In this document: one piece after another, positions 33,297 to 45,296 of the stretch
Layout of the letters: each line of letters begins with the position of its first letter
Numbering within the stretch: the first letter of the stretch is position 1
Source: Psilocybe azurescens
Lineage: Eukaryota > Basidiomycota > Agaricomycetes > Agaricales > Agrocybaceae
Assembly (NCBI GenBank): GCA_023853785.1
Contig: JAJIRX010000831.1
Coordinates: forward strand, 1-64,000
DNA: 64,000 nucleotides
Reading direction: 5' to 3'
Notes under the pieces: generated by a model
The model's input: the letters and a program-made list of their open reading frames with translations, nothing else
Database searches by the model: none
What the model was told of the DNA's origin: nothing
Made by a program: the position numbers and the translations under genes

Positions 33297-34091
33297 ATGT
33301 CATCATCAAGCACCACCCCCAGGTACGTTTCTACTTTTACTTTTCTTGTTCAACACCCACTGAGAAGAGTTGTCCTTTTCATAAATTAGTAAGACCACTG
33401 GTCAAATGCATTCTATGAAAGGCGCGATCAAGGAGACCGTTGGAGGTGCAATAAAATCTGCCAATCTCAAGCAGCAAGGTCGAGAAGAGCACCAGCTCGG
33501 TAATGCCGAAGTCAGAGAGGCGAAAGCCAACCGTGACCATGTAAGCTTCTACACCCTTCTGCGTCGCTCTTTTCCCTCTCGAACTCAATCGAATCAAACT
33601 CGTAGCCTGGAACCACTGGCAATTCAGGCAGTCACGGCCACAGCGGAGGTGCAGGACCCTTCTCTGGGAATACCCTGGGCCAGTACGACGATCACAACAG
33701 CGGCAACACCCTTGGAGGCGAAGCAGTAGGACCAGGAGCACCATACAATCAAACACGCACTGACGACCGTAACCTCGAAGGACAACACGGCTTCGGCGCT
33801 GGATCGACTGGTGCGGGAATGGCTGAAGGCCTTGCAGCTACAGGTGGTGGCGCCGGAGTGATGGGCCTTGGGCAAGGCCCTGCTGGTTATGACGGGCTTT
33901 CGGGGAATCATATGAATACTACGCAGAATCCGAACTTAGGATTTGGACATCAGGGTACGTTTTTCTTATTTGGTTTGATTTCAGCTATGTAGGTGACATG
34001 GCTGATTTAACTGGTTGGGCTTCCAGATGCGGGTTTTGCGGATCGGCAGACAAAGCAGGATCTTAAAGAGTGGGAACGGAATGCGTTTTGA
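33297..34091 (+). CDS. CsbD-like domain protein, Gly-rich (intact, four exons)
   Basis: Exons are 33297-33322, 33390-33540, 33606-33954 and 34027-34091, giving 196 residues; every intron is GT..AG and the frame is continuous. It starts MSSSSTTPSK. Then a CsbD-like helical segment (MHSMKGAIKETVGGAIKSAN, GREEHQLGNAEVREAKAN) leads into a Gly/His/Asn-rich stretch (GHSGGAGPFSGNTLGQYDDH), and the C-terminus is DRQTKQDLKEWERNAF. CsbD-like proteins are small stress-induced hydrophilic proteins; the molecular role in fungi is not settled. This is the best-preserved multi-exon gene of the window. Confidence 0.8.
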
Positions 34092-34425
34092 AGAGATCGA
34101 CCTCTGCAGTTGAAAGAGTCTTATGAGATAGTGTACGATATCAAAGAGAAGACTGAATAAATTGTATCATTAATGTACTTTGTCGAAGCTTAATATCAGA
34201 CTTATAATCAACTACTTTGTATTATGCGGTCTCACATTCACTCTCGAATTGCTCCCTACACCAGGAATTCCGGCGGATTATACACATAAGGCCCTTCAAC
34301 CAGGTTCTCATGACCTCGAACTCTCGAGGAGAGACATCTGAACCTCTGCACTTCTTTCGAAACTTAGCATTAGTGATAAAATCGAATATGTTTCGAAGTA
34401 CCTACCTTTAGTAGCTTTATCGCTG

Positions 34426-37400
34426 TTAGTATGAAAAGATTGGTGGATACCATCCTCTTTCCGATTTTGTGGCCAATGAATGTATTATCCGTAGCGCTTT
34501 CAGAGCTTTTGCTGAAGGGTGTCCCATTTCCAAGATATAACGACAGGTAATTTCGAGCATATATTCCGATTCAGGGATATCATTCTTTGAAAGCCTGGCT
34601 GGCTCCTTGTTATAGGTTTCCTTTACAAGCATAATGAGTGCCGCTTCTGTCATTTGCGTGACATATTGGCTTCTACTCTCGGGATCAACGAGTTCCAATA
34701 CTCGGGAGAAGTTGACGAAGCCTTTGGATGTGACCTGGGGGCTCTCGTCTCCATAACTTGGGACCAGGCCTTGTACGTCCGTGACCGTGTGCGTATAATC
34801 TCCATTCTCGTCTGGCTGAATATCTAATGAAATAAGTTTGTCTTGGGAGTCGTATACTCCAAAATCTGAGTAATACGGCTCCATGAAAATGGGGAGATAG
34901 ATCTCCTGGCACAATCGGTTTGGTAAATTACGCATTTTTGAGGGCAGATTTTGATCGTAGTTGTACAGAAGTTCCATGGCTCTGGGCGTATCCTATCATG
35001 ATTGTTAAAGCATGATTCCATTGATAAAATACGAGGCACTTTACCCATTGGCGCTTGCTCCATAGTACTATGGATTCAGCGATTAACAAGCCTTCAGCAC
35101 TCTGCCAGATTGGGTGTGAATTCACGAATATCTCTTGTTCGTCATCCATTATCATGGAAGTTAATGATGCAAAAGTGGGGATTATAATGCCTCGTTCATT
35201 TTCCACAATATCGCCAGGTTGATACCAATAAAAGGGATGGCGACTAAAGAACCATCTCAGTTGGTTGATGGCAGAAATTGTTATGAGGGACCTTGATTAT
35301 AAAAGACTGGTCAGTACTGTAATTGCAACCAATGATATTGGTAATGTGGAAGTGCTAACGTTTCCTCAGTGCTTGATAGAAAATGTACTAGGCACCGCTG
35401 GGAAATAGAGGCGCTCTGTTGACGAAATGCATCGTAGAATTTTCTCCCTAAGACCTCACATCTCTTGTACATGACAATGCGTTCCACCTCAAATAAAAGA
35501 CTGTAGCTTGGAGGACAGTCTTTTCGAACCACTTTGAAGATGAGCTCTGAGTGGTGTTGGAGAAAGGCCTTTGCGCTGGATAAGTCACTACCAGGCATAT
35601 TAGACATGGCCTGAAGAGTGGAGTCGGTGGAGGACGACATCATGTATATGAGTGTGTCCTCTATCATGAGGGTGTTTTTCGTCAACGACAAGATGTACTC
35701 GATAATCATTGGATTTACTTCTTCGAGCAAATCTTGAAGCTCGGAAAATATGTCGTTGAATGATCGACCGTAGGTAGTGAAGTAACCAGTGAGCCGAAGA
35801 TAACGCATATGGAAGTAGAGGGTCTTTGGATGTGAAACTGATAGACGACCTCTAGCTAATAAGACACGAAGTGTGCAGACGAGTGAGTTGAGTTGTGGTA
35901 GTAGTTTCTCCGGATTTCGAATACGTAGAAATCGTTCGCAGGTAGATTCGATTGCAGCATGGCCAATGTTGCAACTGGCCGGCCATATCAGTACGATGAA
36001 TATCAGGCGACACATTGCGACTTACCACTGGTAGTCATTTGAACAATCTTTTGGGACAACCCCACATCAATGAATCTTAGATATGATATCGCCACTTGGT
36101 CGCAAATAGCCGCCTGATCAGAAAAATACGGACCAGCCCTGCTACGATCCTGCAGAAATTCCCGGAACGAGAGATGGGAGAACGAGATATGCGACTCTGC
36201 GCCATACAATTGCGTCAATTCATCGTCATCTTTAGGCCAATCGAGTCTGTCATCGGTGACGAGAGAGCTCAGAAAATCGAGTACGATGGCGACCTCTGTC
36301 TGATCAACGCCCAGGTAAAACTCCATTGCGGCTGGACTCATAGATAAGAGTAGTCCACCGAGCACACTCCGCAGAGATTCGGGCCTGGGAAATTGCGATA
36401 GAATAATGGTGTATAACTTGTCGAGCTCGGAGAATGCAATGGAACGGAATGGGCCAGGGGAAAGAATAATGTCAAGCTGCTTTCTGGGATCGCAGAAGGC
36501 TTTACCGATAAACTTCAAGACAGTTGAAGCGTACACGAATTGTCCAGATGCGTCTCTTACCAGACGGTTAATGACTTCAGTTGACGGCCACGGTCGTTTG
36601 ACATTGCCCATAAATCTTGAATTCCTGACATATATGTCGTCGAATTTATCAGTGAGATATTTCTCTATGTCGTCATCGGTGCCAGATTCAGGATTGTTGA
36701 GAGAAATCTTCCTAGTTGAAGAAGACAGGGGTGAGCCAACGAAGCAATCTCTGATCCAATACTCTGGGCGGCTAGCGATTAAAAATCGTAGAGGAATATG
36801 TGGGGTGCCAATAGACTCAGCGACAAGTGCTAGGACTGTGCACTGCGAGTCCGAATCGTGGCACTCGTCCAAACCATCAATCAGGATGACCGGACCGAGT
36901 ATGGTGACGGAGTCGGTCCAACATTCGTGCATGGGACGGATAATGAGATCGCGAAGCTGAACATCCATCGACTTGGTCGGGAGACTGGGATCTCTTGTCA
37001 TGGCTTTGTCAATATGTGTGCCTAGGCTTGGGTTGTGTACGGCGAGTTGATATGCTAGAGTAGCAAATAACAGTTTCCCATTATCTCTTCCCCCAACTCC
37101 CCTAGAGAAGAAGAAACTTCCGCCATATTGGTTCTTCTTCTCGGCGAAAAAGTATTTCAGCAATACTTTGCATGACAGCAGACTTTCCAACACCCATTGA
37201 CCCGTGGATCCAGAGGACGCTCTCGCTTGGAGTTGGATCATCGATCCATGAGAGAATATCCGCTATAGCCCTTGCACGAGTTCCTGGATGGCATTTTCCA
37301 GGAGGGTACCGCTCAGCCGAGTCAAATACAGCACCATGTGCGATTCTTTGATTTAAAGCGGCCAAACCTACGGCAAAGATAAGCAACTCTTTCATTACCT

Positions 37401-37576
37401 CAACTTATCCACGAATCACCTAGAGATGGAATCTCTCCGTGTATCTGGGTCATTTCATAATGATCCCCTCCAATATTCGTGACAGTCGGGTTTGTAATCG
37501 TCACATTGTGTGCATTCTGCAGGTAGCTTGGTCCGCTGTGATGATTAACTTCGATATTTGCAATTATACGAGACAT
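34426..37576 (-). CDS. NACHT-domain NTPase (fungal NLR-like)
   Basis: It starts MSRIIANIEVNHHSGPSYLQ at 37576. The N-terminal motif NAHNVTITNPTVTNIGGDHY follows; similar short motifs head many mushroom NLR-like proteins. An intron (donor after IPSL) leads into GLAALNQRIAHGAVFDSAER. Walker A is GSMGVGKSAVMQ, Walker B VILIDGLDEC, and a downstream motif LIASRPEYW. After HISFSHLSFREFLQDRSRAG come further exons (LEEVNPMIIEYILSLTKN, AINQLRWFFSRHPFYWYQPG, and a last exon of 183 codons ending PPIFSY). No WD40, ankyrin or TPR repeats are evident. A one-base shift sits at an A5 run (37147-37151) just after Walker A, so the gene is either broken there or affected by a homopolymer error. The likely role is non-self recognition or incompatibility signalling, by family. 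Confidence 0.75.
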
Positions 37577-37818
37577 TGGTGACGAAGAGATTGGTCGAGG
37601 ACAAAGGATGATCGATAGGGATCCTGGAAGCAGCCTCAAGCCTACCTTGAAGGTCACTGCGGGCGACGGGTGTAAGGCTTGATATGAACTGCCTCCTGTA
37701 TCGCACCAGGAGTGACAAGCGTGGAAATAATTGATGCCATCGTGATGTTTATACTAATTGGTAAGTACTGTGTAGTCGAAATCTCATAATTGAAGCCTTT
37801 CTCACCTGCCACTATATC

Positions 37819-38292
37819 ATGCCTTCTCAACTGAGCATCCCCATGGTTTATAAAATATTCTTCCTCTATATTGAGCCTATATCAGCACTTGCAAGGGCAT
37901 ACTACGCTTCATTCAGACAGGAAGACTGCCTCAAGGATCTCTCCTTCAGACTCGATCATCTATCTGATGTACTTTTGACACGAACGAGCATGGCACTCCT
38001 TCAACTTGCTAATCTATACCTTCTCTTTGCCTTGAACAAACACTTTGTTTTGTCATCAGCGACGTCCATTACGACGTGGCGAAAGCTTCTGATAGGGTTG
38101 CTCGTAGCTGATTTTGGGCATTTGGTCACGATGGCTCCTGCGGAGAGCGATGTCTTTTGGAAATTCTGGGAATGGAATGCGATGATGTGGGGGAGTGTTG
38201 GGTTCGTCTATGCTGGTGCAAGTATGAGGATGTGCTTCTTGGCTGGTGTTGGACTGAAGATGACCAATGACCAAGAGAGGAAAGATCGGTAG
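37819..38292 (+). CDS. DUF7704-type fungal membrane protein (intact, intronless)
   Basis: A single 157-codon frame starts MPSQLSIPMVYKIFFLYIEP. It contains family-typical text: FFLYIEPISALARAYYASF, LQLANLYLLFALNKHFVL, TWRKLLIGLLVADFGHLVTM, WGSVGFVYAGASMRMCFLAG. Four hydrophobic helices are apparent. DUF7704 proteins are small fungal integral membrane proteins of unknown function. The start is chosen at the first ATG of the frame. It is divergent from the NACHT gene, with about 240 bp between their starts. Confidence 0.75.
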   Translation: MPSQLSIPMVYKIFFLYIEPISALARAYYASFRQEDCLKDLSFRLDHLSDVLLTRTSMALLQLANLYLLFALNKHFVLSSATSITTWRKLLIGLLVADFGHLVTMAPAESDVFWKFWEWNAMMWGSVGFVYAGASMRMCFLAGVGLKMTNDQERKDR

Positions 38293-38771
38293 ACTTTGAC
38301 AGAGTGCGTTTGCTGACTTCCCATATCTTGGCACGCTGATTTATCATACTATTGAGCAGGCAGGACCTACATACAATCTCAAATGACTATCACGAGATTT
38401 GTAATGCTTCATGCACCTTTACGTGTCACAATTAACTGTAAACTCCCCATTGTGAAGCGTTCTTGGTTTGCAACACTAGTGCATGCCATCTGTTCACAAG
38501 GCTGCGCAGTGCGGACATTCAGACTATTCATAGAATACGGGTCAAGCATCTGAGTCCCAACCAGACTCGAGATGGTTTGATCCGCCGCGGCGAATGCCGG
38601 TTGACCTGTGTAAGCCTTGAAAGTTTGCACTCCCTGCGTTCTCTTGAACTCATTGCATATTCTGTAGAGCCTTGATATGCTGTACCCTGATTATTTTGTT
38701 AATTTTATATGCTGTGTACACTCTGGTAGCATCCTGGTGTAATGGCCTATTTATTCAAGTCCCACGCGTGA

Positions 38772-38797
38772 CCAATCAAAATCAGCATCTATATAAG
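38772..38797 (+). promoter_or_regulatory. CCAAT box and TATA box upstream of F-box-like gene
   Basis: CCAAT at 38772-38776 and TATAAG at 38792-38797 lie 65-90 bp before the ATG at 38862. In the CpG-decayed copy the ATG at 55773 is preceded by TATATATATATAA. Confidence 0.45.
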
Positions 38798-38861
38798 CTG
38801 GACGCGTCGTTGGAGGCCCCTGTTTATACTCTTCCCTTCCACCACAACGCGTTCTGTAAAC

Positions 38862-40427
38862 ATGCCGTTCATTGACTCAAAAGACATCCCAACCCTCCTC
38901 ATTTCTAACGTTGAGCCTGATCCCTCTATTATCCCAAACATACTTTCCACAATCAAAAATATTGACAGCGATCTTTCCAAACCATATCACACACTAAAAT
39001 ATAGGAGCCTGGCAAGAAGAGAAGAAATTCGTAAAGAGAAGGAGACGCTGACGGAGATCCGAAACAGGTACATGTCTGTCCTGTCTGCGGTTAGAAAGCT
39101 ATAGGATGCCCTATGGGCGAGGATCTTTAGCTATAATACGGAGGAAAAGAGGGAACTCGCGACCTATATGCTTGTTTGCTACAATTGGAACATCGTCGCC
39201 GGATATTTTGCGCATCATTGGAACAATATCGACGTCAAGCTGTACTACGATGAGCCGAGAGGGGTATTCAAATCAAAGATGTTGCTCTTATTGCACGACA
39301 CTTTGAACGTGCACGGCCACTTCCAATAGATGTTGCTGTCGACTATGGCTTCAATGGAGGCCATTTCTACGAATCCACCCGCGTTCTCAAGGAACTTCCC
39401 AACAAAAATCAATGGAGGTCTCTCCGAACTGGACCCTCGGTTATAATCGTTCTTATGAGGCGAAGCTCTAGTGAAGAGTTCCCGAGACTGGAGGAAATCA
39501 AACTTCGTTCCAAGAAGGGAGTAGAGGAAATGAGAATCTGCGGGCTTTCTCTCAGGGGTTTATCCTTCCTGATACGTCTTACGATTGAAGTGGAGGACAG
39601 AATTCACGAAGGTTTCGAAGTCGGAATAAATGTTCCGTGGCACCAACCCACTTATTCGAAACTGGAGGGCATTTGCCTTGAAGCATCCGACTACCTGGAC
39701 ACCCTCGCCGCCTCGTTATTCGTCGAAGTATGCAACTTGAAGCTATCCAGATCGCCTCACCCTTCTCGTCGTCTTCCTGTGCACAAGGGGACGCGCTTGT
39801 CGATGTCCAAACTACTAGAACTCACTATGAATGGAGAGGATTGCCCTGTACCATTCATGTCTTTCCTTACTACTCCGCGACTGAAGACTCTCACCGTCGG
39901 ATGGAAGGAGAAGAGCGTCCCTGGAAGTAAACCAGGCCAAGGAATTGCAGAATGCATACTCGCCCCAGAATGCAAACTCCGCACCTTCAAATTAAGTGCA
40001 CGAGATATCTTCTTCAGCGATTTAGGTCAGGCGTTACGAACGATGGATTCTCTCAAAATACTACGCTTCGTATGTCAAACTCGCGTTCCATAGCCATTAT
40101 CGACAGACTCTTTCGCGAAGACGGCCATGCTCAGGACGCAATGGATAGCTATGCTACTAGATCCTTCCTTCCGTCGTTGAGCTCTATAGCTATCCATTCT
40201 GTCCAGTTCGCCTTGCCTGAGCTGGTTCGTGATGTATGCGCAATCGAAGGGGCTGCTATTGGCGGACCCCGTGAGGAAAGCACACTATAAAAGAAATTTA
40301 CCGTGTCAGTTGTATCTATGAGGACGAATCACTCGTTGTTATCTCGGCGAATAAGGACGTGTCCAAGGGAATACCTTCGAATTACATCAACGCGGACGAT
40401 CCGAGTGTCGATATTTCGTACAACTGA
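38862..40427 (+). pseudogene. F-box/LRR-like protein, copy 1 (CpG-intact, but broken)
   Basis: It starts MPFIDSKDIPTLLISNVEPD. A heptad-like coiled coil leads into LSAVRKL and DALWARIFSYN, the 'SPVRRLPPEIL..IF' position of mushroom F-box-like proteins. VCYNWNIVAGYFAHHWNNID follows, then an LRR-like region (EFPRLEEIKLRSKK, LSFLIRLTIEVED, PRLKTLTVGWKEK) and an end near ADDPSVDISYN at 40425-40427. A TAG at 39101-39103 replaces the TTG seen in the second copy, a one-base loss lies near 39260, and more shifts occur near 40060. Family role: substrate recruitment to SCF ubiquitin ligase. This copy would not be functional. Confidence 0.65.
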
Positions 40428-40899
40428 ACTTACGGTCATCTTTTGTCCATTAGTAGTATGGTTGTTCCATTAAGCTGAAGACGACATTGTTGTTCTTTTG
40501 TTCTTATCCTTGTATTTTTATTAACTTGGGTAGCTATTTGTGAGTAGCTAGAACCGGCATGTCAATCATAATCGTCCAGAACAATTGCATAGAGGTCGAC
40601 AGCGACGGCGGTGTGATAAAAGCAAAGAGATTAAATCGCTGCTTGAAGTTCTACGGCTGGAAATCCTTGGCAATGATACCAACCAGAATCTTTTAGATCA
40701 GCCTCGGATGCCAAAGAAGACGAAAAATCCGCGTCTAGTATCGGCGTACGGCCATATCCTCAAACCAACTGCCCTGATCCGATGAAAGTCGACTGTATGC
40801 ATTATGTACAGATACAATGCTCCATTAGGCGAATCAGACACTGGAGCAACAGAAGGGAGACCGAGAAATAGAGCTAAACTAGTACCATTGATCCAAAAT

Positions 40900-43205
40900 T
40901 TACACTGTCAACACAGATACGTCTTCCGGACGATCGCACTCAGTTTGATCATCGTCCCCTACTTTCCTATATGCTGGACCTGGACTTCGCTTTCTGAACA
41001 TCAGCCTGACGGTCTTGTCGGATATAACTTTCGACTCGAACCACGCCATCTGCGGCTTCGCCTTTGCAGACTCGGGCGAGAACTTGAAGTCGTATGTGGT
41101 GAGCATGTATCCGAGCATGAGTTTGAGCTCGGCGACTGCGAAGAAGCGGCCTGGGCTGGATGATGGGAGATGTCGATACGAGTGAGTACGGTACCACTAG
41201 CTTGCGGGAAAAAGAAAGGGGAGGGGGAAGGGGAGGAAGGCAATATAAACCACCAAGCAGGCCTCCCATGCCCAAAGGCGTTGTACTCCAGCGTCGGCGT
41301 CGCCATGAGCGGTTGCGGCGGCTGGTCCTCTCGTGCACCCTCTCGGTCCCCTGTAGGCTGCGGGAATCTGAACCCATCAAACACCTCCGCAGGCGGACCG
41401 TGGTAATACGCATCGTCCCTATGGTTCCCCCACGCATTGACGCACAGGTGCGTGCCGGGCGGGAGCGTGGTGCCCTGCGCATCGGAGAACGTGAATGGCT
41501 GGAGAACTCGTCTGCTGAGAAGAACTGAATTTTTTTCGATATGTCAGATCTTTAATTGGGTGCGTGACATTGAGAGGAGCAGAAGAAGGGCCTTACCCAG
41601 ACCGAGTCCATTGTAACGCCGCATCTCGCGGAGGAAGCTGTCCGTTTTGAACATCTCCCCGACAGCTGCTTTAGACCACTTCCCTTGTCCTGAGTTCTTC
41701 ACGACGGATTGGGCTTCGTCTAGGAGGGGTTGGATATACTCTGGTCGTTCGCAGAGCTCGTATAAAGCCTATGCGAAAGCCTGAGAGTAACATCATTTAG
41801 CACAGAACTTAGAATCCAAAACTATCGGTATGATAGCTTGACAAGGAAACAAGGTTTACCACAGCCGACGAGTACGTCGACGCAAAACTGAATACCACGA
41901 CGCGCTTCGCCATGTTACGCGGTGTGCGTCCCTCTCCTGACGCTTTGGCAGAGTCGAGGAGCCATGTGATCAAGTCGTTCTACGACGAAGATAAACATGT
42001 AACTTGTGAGCCACCATTTTACTTTTGAAGGATGGATTAAAACTCTCACAGGTTTATCAGGCCATTCGCCTCCATGTATTCGATCTCGCTCTAATCGATA
42101 TTCGATAATAGGTGTGAGATGTTTCTCAATGCCTATCAAGACACCATCCACATTCGTAACCAGTCGGCCAAATAGCCTGTCGTAATCGAGTTAGAGACAC
42201 AAATTTGACAGGAATCTAAGCAGTCAGGCGCTATTCACGGTCTGAGAAATACGGGAAACAGGTGAAGGAGACGTCCTTTGACGAGTTCCATGGTGGACTG
42301 TACGCACAGCCTGCGAAAGTCGTTGTTTCTGCCTGATAATCATTCAGTCGTTAATGATAACATAGAACAGGAAGTGAGTGGTAAATGTACATAGGTTGAT
42401 GCCAAGAAACGCTCTTGTCGTTATCCTCGAAATAACCTCCACAAGACCCTCAAATACAGGGACGCTCGTCCATTCTGTGAATCTGGGATAAGTAGCCGTA
42501 GGAGGAGCAAGGAAGACAGCGAGCATACCGTCTGCTTTGCATGGAATCATGTCGTTCAAGGCTAATATCATCTCGTCATGGATGTCATTGAATTGATTTG
42601 CGAGGTTCCTGGTGAGAGGACCGCGGATGATGTTGATGTGGTATGGATTGTCGGAGACCGCGTTACCGAGCGTGTGGGCCCATTGGTAGAACTAGATATC
42701 ATTACGATCAACATGATGCTTGAACAATGAAAAGACAGTGGCGAAAGACGGTACACGTACAACTGGGTTGCTGCGCACGCCCGAGAGCTGGTTCTCGCTT
42801 GCTTTGCGTATATCCTCCACTCGCTGGCGTCCGTTTGCAACGACGAGCCATTCATTTAGCATGGGGAGTTTCCATACACTTCCAGGATACTGGATTGGTT
42901 GAGGACCATAGCCTACAGAGCTTGTAAGTATATAGAGATCAGATAGGTGGTTGATACCTTACGATATCCCTCCTCGACGATGTCTCTTCCGGATAGAAGA
43001 AACTTTAGAGCAGAGAAGAACGAAAGAAACGGGGTAGAATAGCCGATGGTTGGGATGTGATCAAGCTGTTCGTTAGAAGGAGTCGGTATTATTATTTGAA
43101 GAGTGTCCCAACAGTCAAACACAGCCTTCTATCACGAAATAAAACTCGAGAACAGGCGAACACGCCTATGATGAGGCAGACGTCAGAGATGCTGAGCGAG
43201 AACAT
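40900..43205 (-). CDS. Cytochrome P450 monooxygenase (fungal ent-kaurene-oxidase-like group)
   Basis: It starts MFSLSISDVCLIIGVFACSR at 43205 (membrane anchor). Exons give LDHIPTIGYSTPFLSFFSAL, GSVWKLPMLNEWLVVANG, WTSVPVFEGLVEVISRITTR and RLERDRIHGGEWPDKP. The I-helix segment is FSFASTYSSAV in place of the usual A-G-x-D-T. Then come LYELCERPEYIQPLLDEAQ, the ExxR motif in FLREMRRYNGLGL, FTFSDAQGTTLPPGTHLCVN, and the heme loop FGHGRPAC|PGRFFAVAE, split by an intron after the TG of the Cys codon. It ends near 40900. About ten short introns are needed and I saw no stop inside exons. Such enzymes oxidise terpenoid-like substrates in the ER; the substrate here is unknown. Confidence 0.8.
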
Positions 43206-44031
43206 GCCGATGACTGGAGGTATGGTGTGACTCGAGTTTCGATTCCATCGTATGATTTGAGAAACAGGCTTCTATATCCTCTTGTCTGACCGTATGTTAG
43301 CGTTTTCATTCCCTAACGTAATCAGCGCAGGGTGATATGTATGGCTCGATCAAATTCGCCGGCGGCTCCTGCATGTCACCCTTACACAAGTTTGAGCATG
43401 TAGCTTTTACGAAGGTTCAGGTGAAGTACCTACCTCGCACCCGCAATCTTGTGCCACCAGTGACCCAGGACCACTGAGCTACGCGCGGAGATCTTTATGT
43501 GGGTGGATTGGAGCATGTATGCAAGAAACGCTCAGATTGGTTGGAAAGGGGCGTATATGCCCGGCCGGTGGCCGATTAAGATGATAAGATAGCAGACTAT
43601 CATTATCCCAAGCCTTCGCGTTCTAGCTCTAGGGGTGAACCTCAAAGTTCGTGATTGCTGGCAGATCCTGGAGTTCGTAAGAATGGCCGGTGTACGGAGC
43701 TGTTATCTACAGTGAGCGCTTGAGCGCTTGAGTGTTTATAGATAGGGGTGAAATTCATGCCACACCGCTTGGAGAGTATGAAGGGCAAAAGGAAAGTCTG
43801 CAATTTGCGTAGTACGCTGTCTCAGTCTTAGGCCCATTCGGGTCAACCTCGGTTTTGGTTGGTTTGGTTAGTCATATGATACTGTGACCATGTTGGTCAC
43901 ATCATAAACGTCGGCCTGATGGTTCTCACAGTTCGTTCCGACGTTCGTCTCTTGCCGACTCGCCCAACTCCCGCCGTTTTCAATGAGCCTCCATATACCG
44001 TTATCCCAGATTTCAAGTAAACACTCATGAG
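43206..44031. other. Gene-free stretch with a tRNA-like A box
   Basis: The minus strand at 43470-43481 reads TAGCTCAGTGGT, a perfect tRNA D-arm/A-box string. The expected B box (GGTGCGAGGTAGG nearby) is poor, so it is not a tRNA gene. No ORF of interest. This includes the P450 upstream region. Confidence 0.4.
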
Positions 44032-45296
44032 CTATAAATTCAATATTAGCTCTAAATTATCTTTTAACCTAGAGACAACCGCGATCACGAATGGGGCCTG
44101 AGTTCTGCCAGTCTCAGCAGCAACAACAACAGGCCCGGCGACACCAGCGACAGTGCCAGAGCCATCAACGTCACCAAGAGCACCAAGAGCAACAGCTCCT
44201 CCAATATCTCCCATTACCACCACTCCCGGGCCCTCTGCCGCCAACCAACAATCCACCTTACCCTTGCCCTTGCCCGTACTTGCGCCCGAACCCAAGAGCT
44301 TCGTCCTCATCTGCGGCGCGTCCCCATCCAGCATGACCATGACTGGTCACTATCACTCACCACCCAGATTCTTTTATCCCCGAACCACCCCTAGCCGACG
44401 TGGACCCTCCCTCCGCGCAAAATAAGCAGGATCCATCGGGGCGACCACACCTTCTGCCGGCCCATCCGCTACGTAGGTGCGCGCAGCGCTGTTCGCGATG
44501 TTCAGTGTAATCGGAGTCAGCGGCGCATGTGCGTTTGCGTGTGCGTGCACACCTGGCCTCCCGTCCCCATTCTCATTCCCAGCAGGAGGAAGAGGAGGAG
44601 GGTTCCATTAGCCCTCGCACCAGTAGCACCATCACCACCACCACTAGCTACGCCGCCGCCACTACCACCTCCGCGAATGTACTTAGCCTACAGGAAGTAC
44701 CACGATGTAGACCCGCATTCTGCAGCGGGTGTGCGTGCATGTTTGAATGCAGCAGCCTGTGTGTGCGGGACGGCACATACATGCACAGCACGAGTGCGCT
44801 GCAGCCTGTTGATGTGGTTGCCGATCTACCTGCACCGTCTGTGTCTTCATAGCTAGCATCGCAATCTCAATCTCGAGGTCAGGCTCCAGGGCTTGCAAGA
44901 GAACCCCAGAGATAACGCTGGTACAACAGGCTCATGCACCCAATGGAGGCCGACACGACACGCGTGCTCCGCGCGTAATGCGAGTGTGTGAGGGAGTATG
45001 TGGGTTGTGTTGTTTTTTGGTGAGTGCTTTTCTTCTCCTTTTTGACGATCTTTTGGGATTCTTTTACCATTTTCTTTTATTCTATCATTCTTTTCTATTC
45101 TATCCATTCCTTCCTTCTTACGCTTGCCTCTCTCCTCATCTCCTCTCTCTCCTCCTTTTCCAACCTACCTAACCTCTCCCCTCTTCCTCTAACAACACAG
45201 CGGCAACACCCTCGGCACGCAACACACACCTTGCACCACCGCGCGACGTCCGTCGCAGCGCTCTCTGCTCAGAGTCGTCCATACGCGAATGCAAAT
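44032..45296. other. Low-complexity Gln/Pro/Ser-coding DNA, probably non-genic
   Basis: CAG/CAA runs (44105-44125), Pro-rich stretches and GT/TG-rich blocks (44525-44560, 44730-44775) open several frames on both strands. No domain, signal peptide or splice pattern. Polypyrimidine tracts at 45040-45190 precede the next ORF and could be its promoter. Confidence 0.4.

Noticed and set aside
41001..41384. Pro/Ser-rich protein after FGHGRPAW
   Set aside because: It is read-through of an intron inside the P450 heme-loop Cys codon; splicing restores the loop.
43420..43490. tRNA gene on the minus strand (TAGCTCAGTGGT)
   Set aside because: Only the D-arm string is good; the T arm and acceptor stem do not form.
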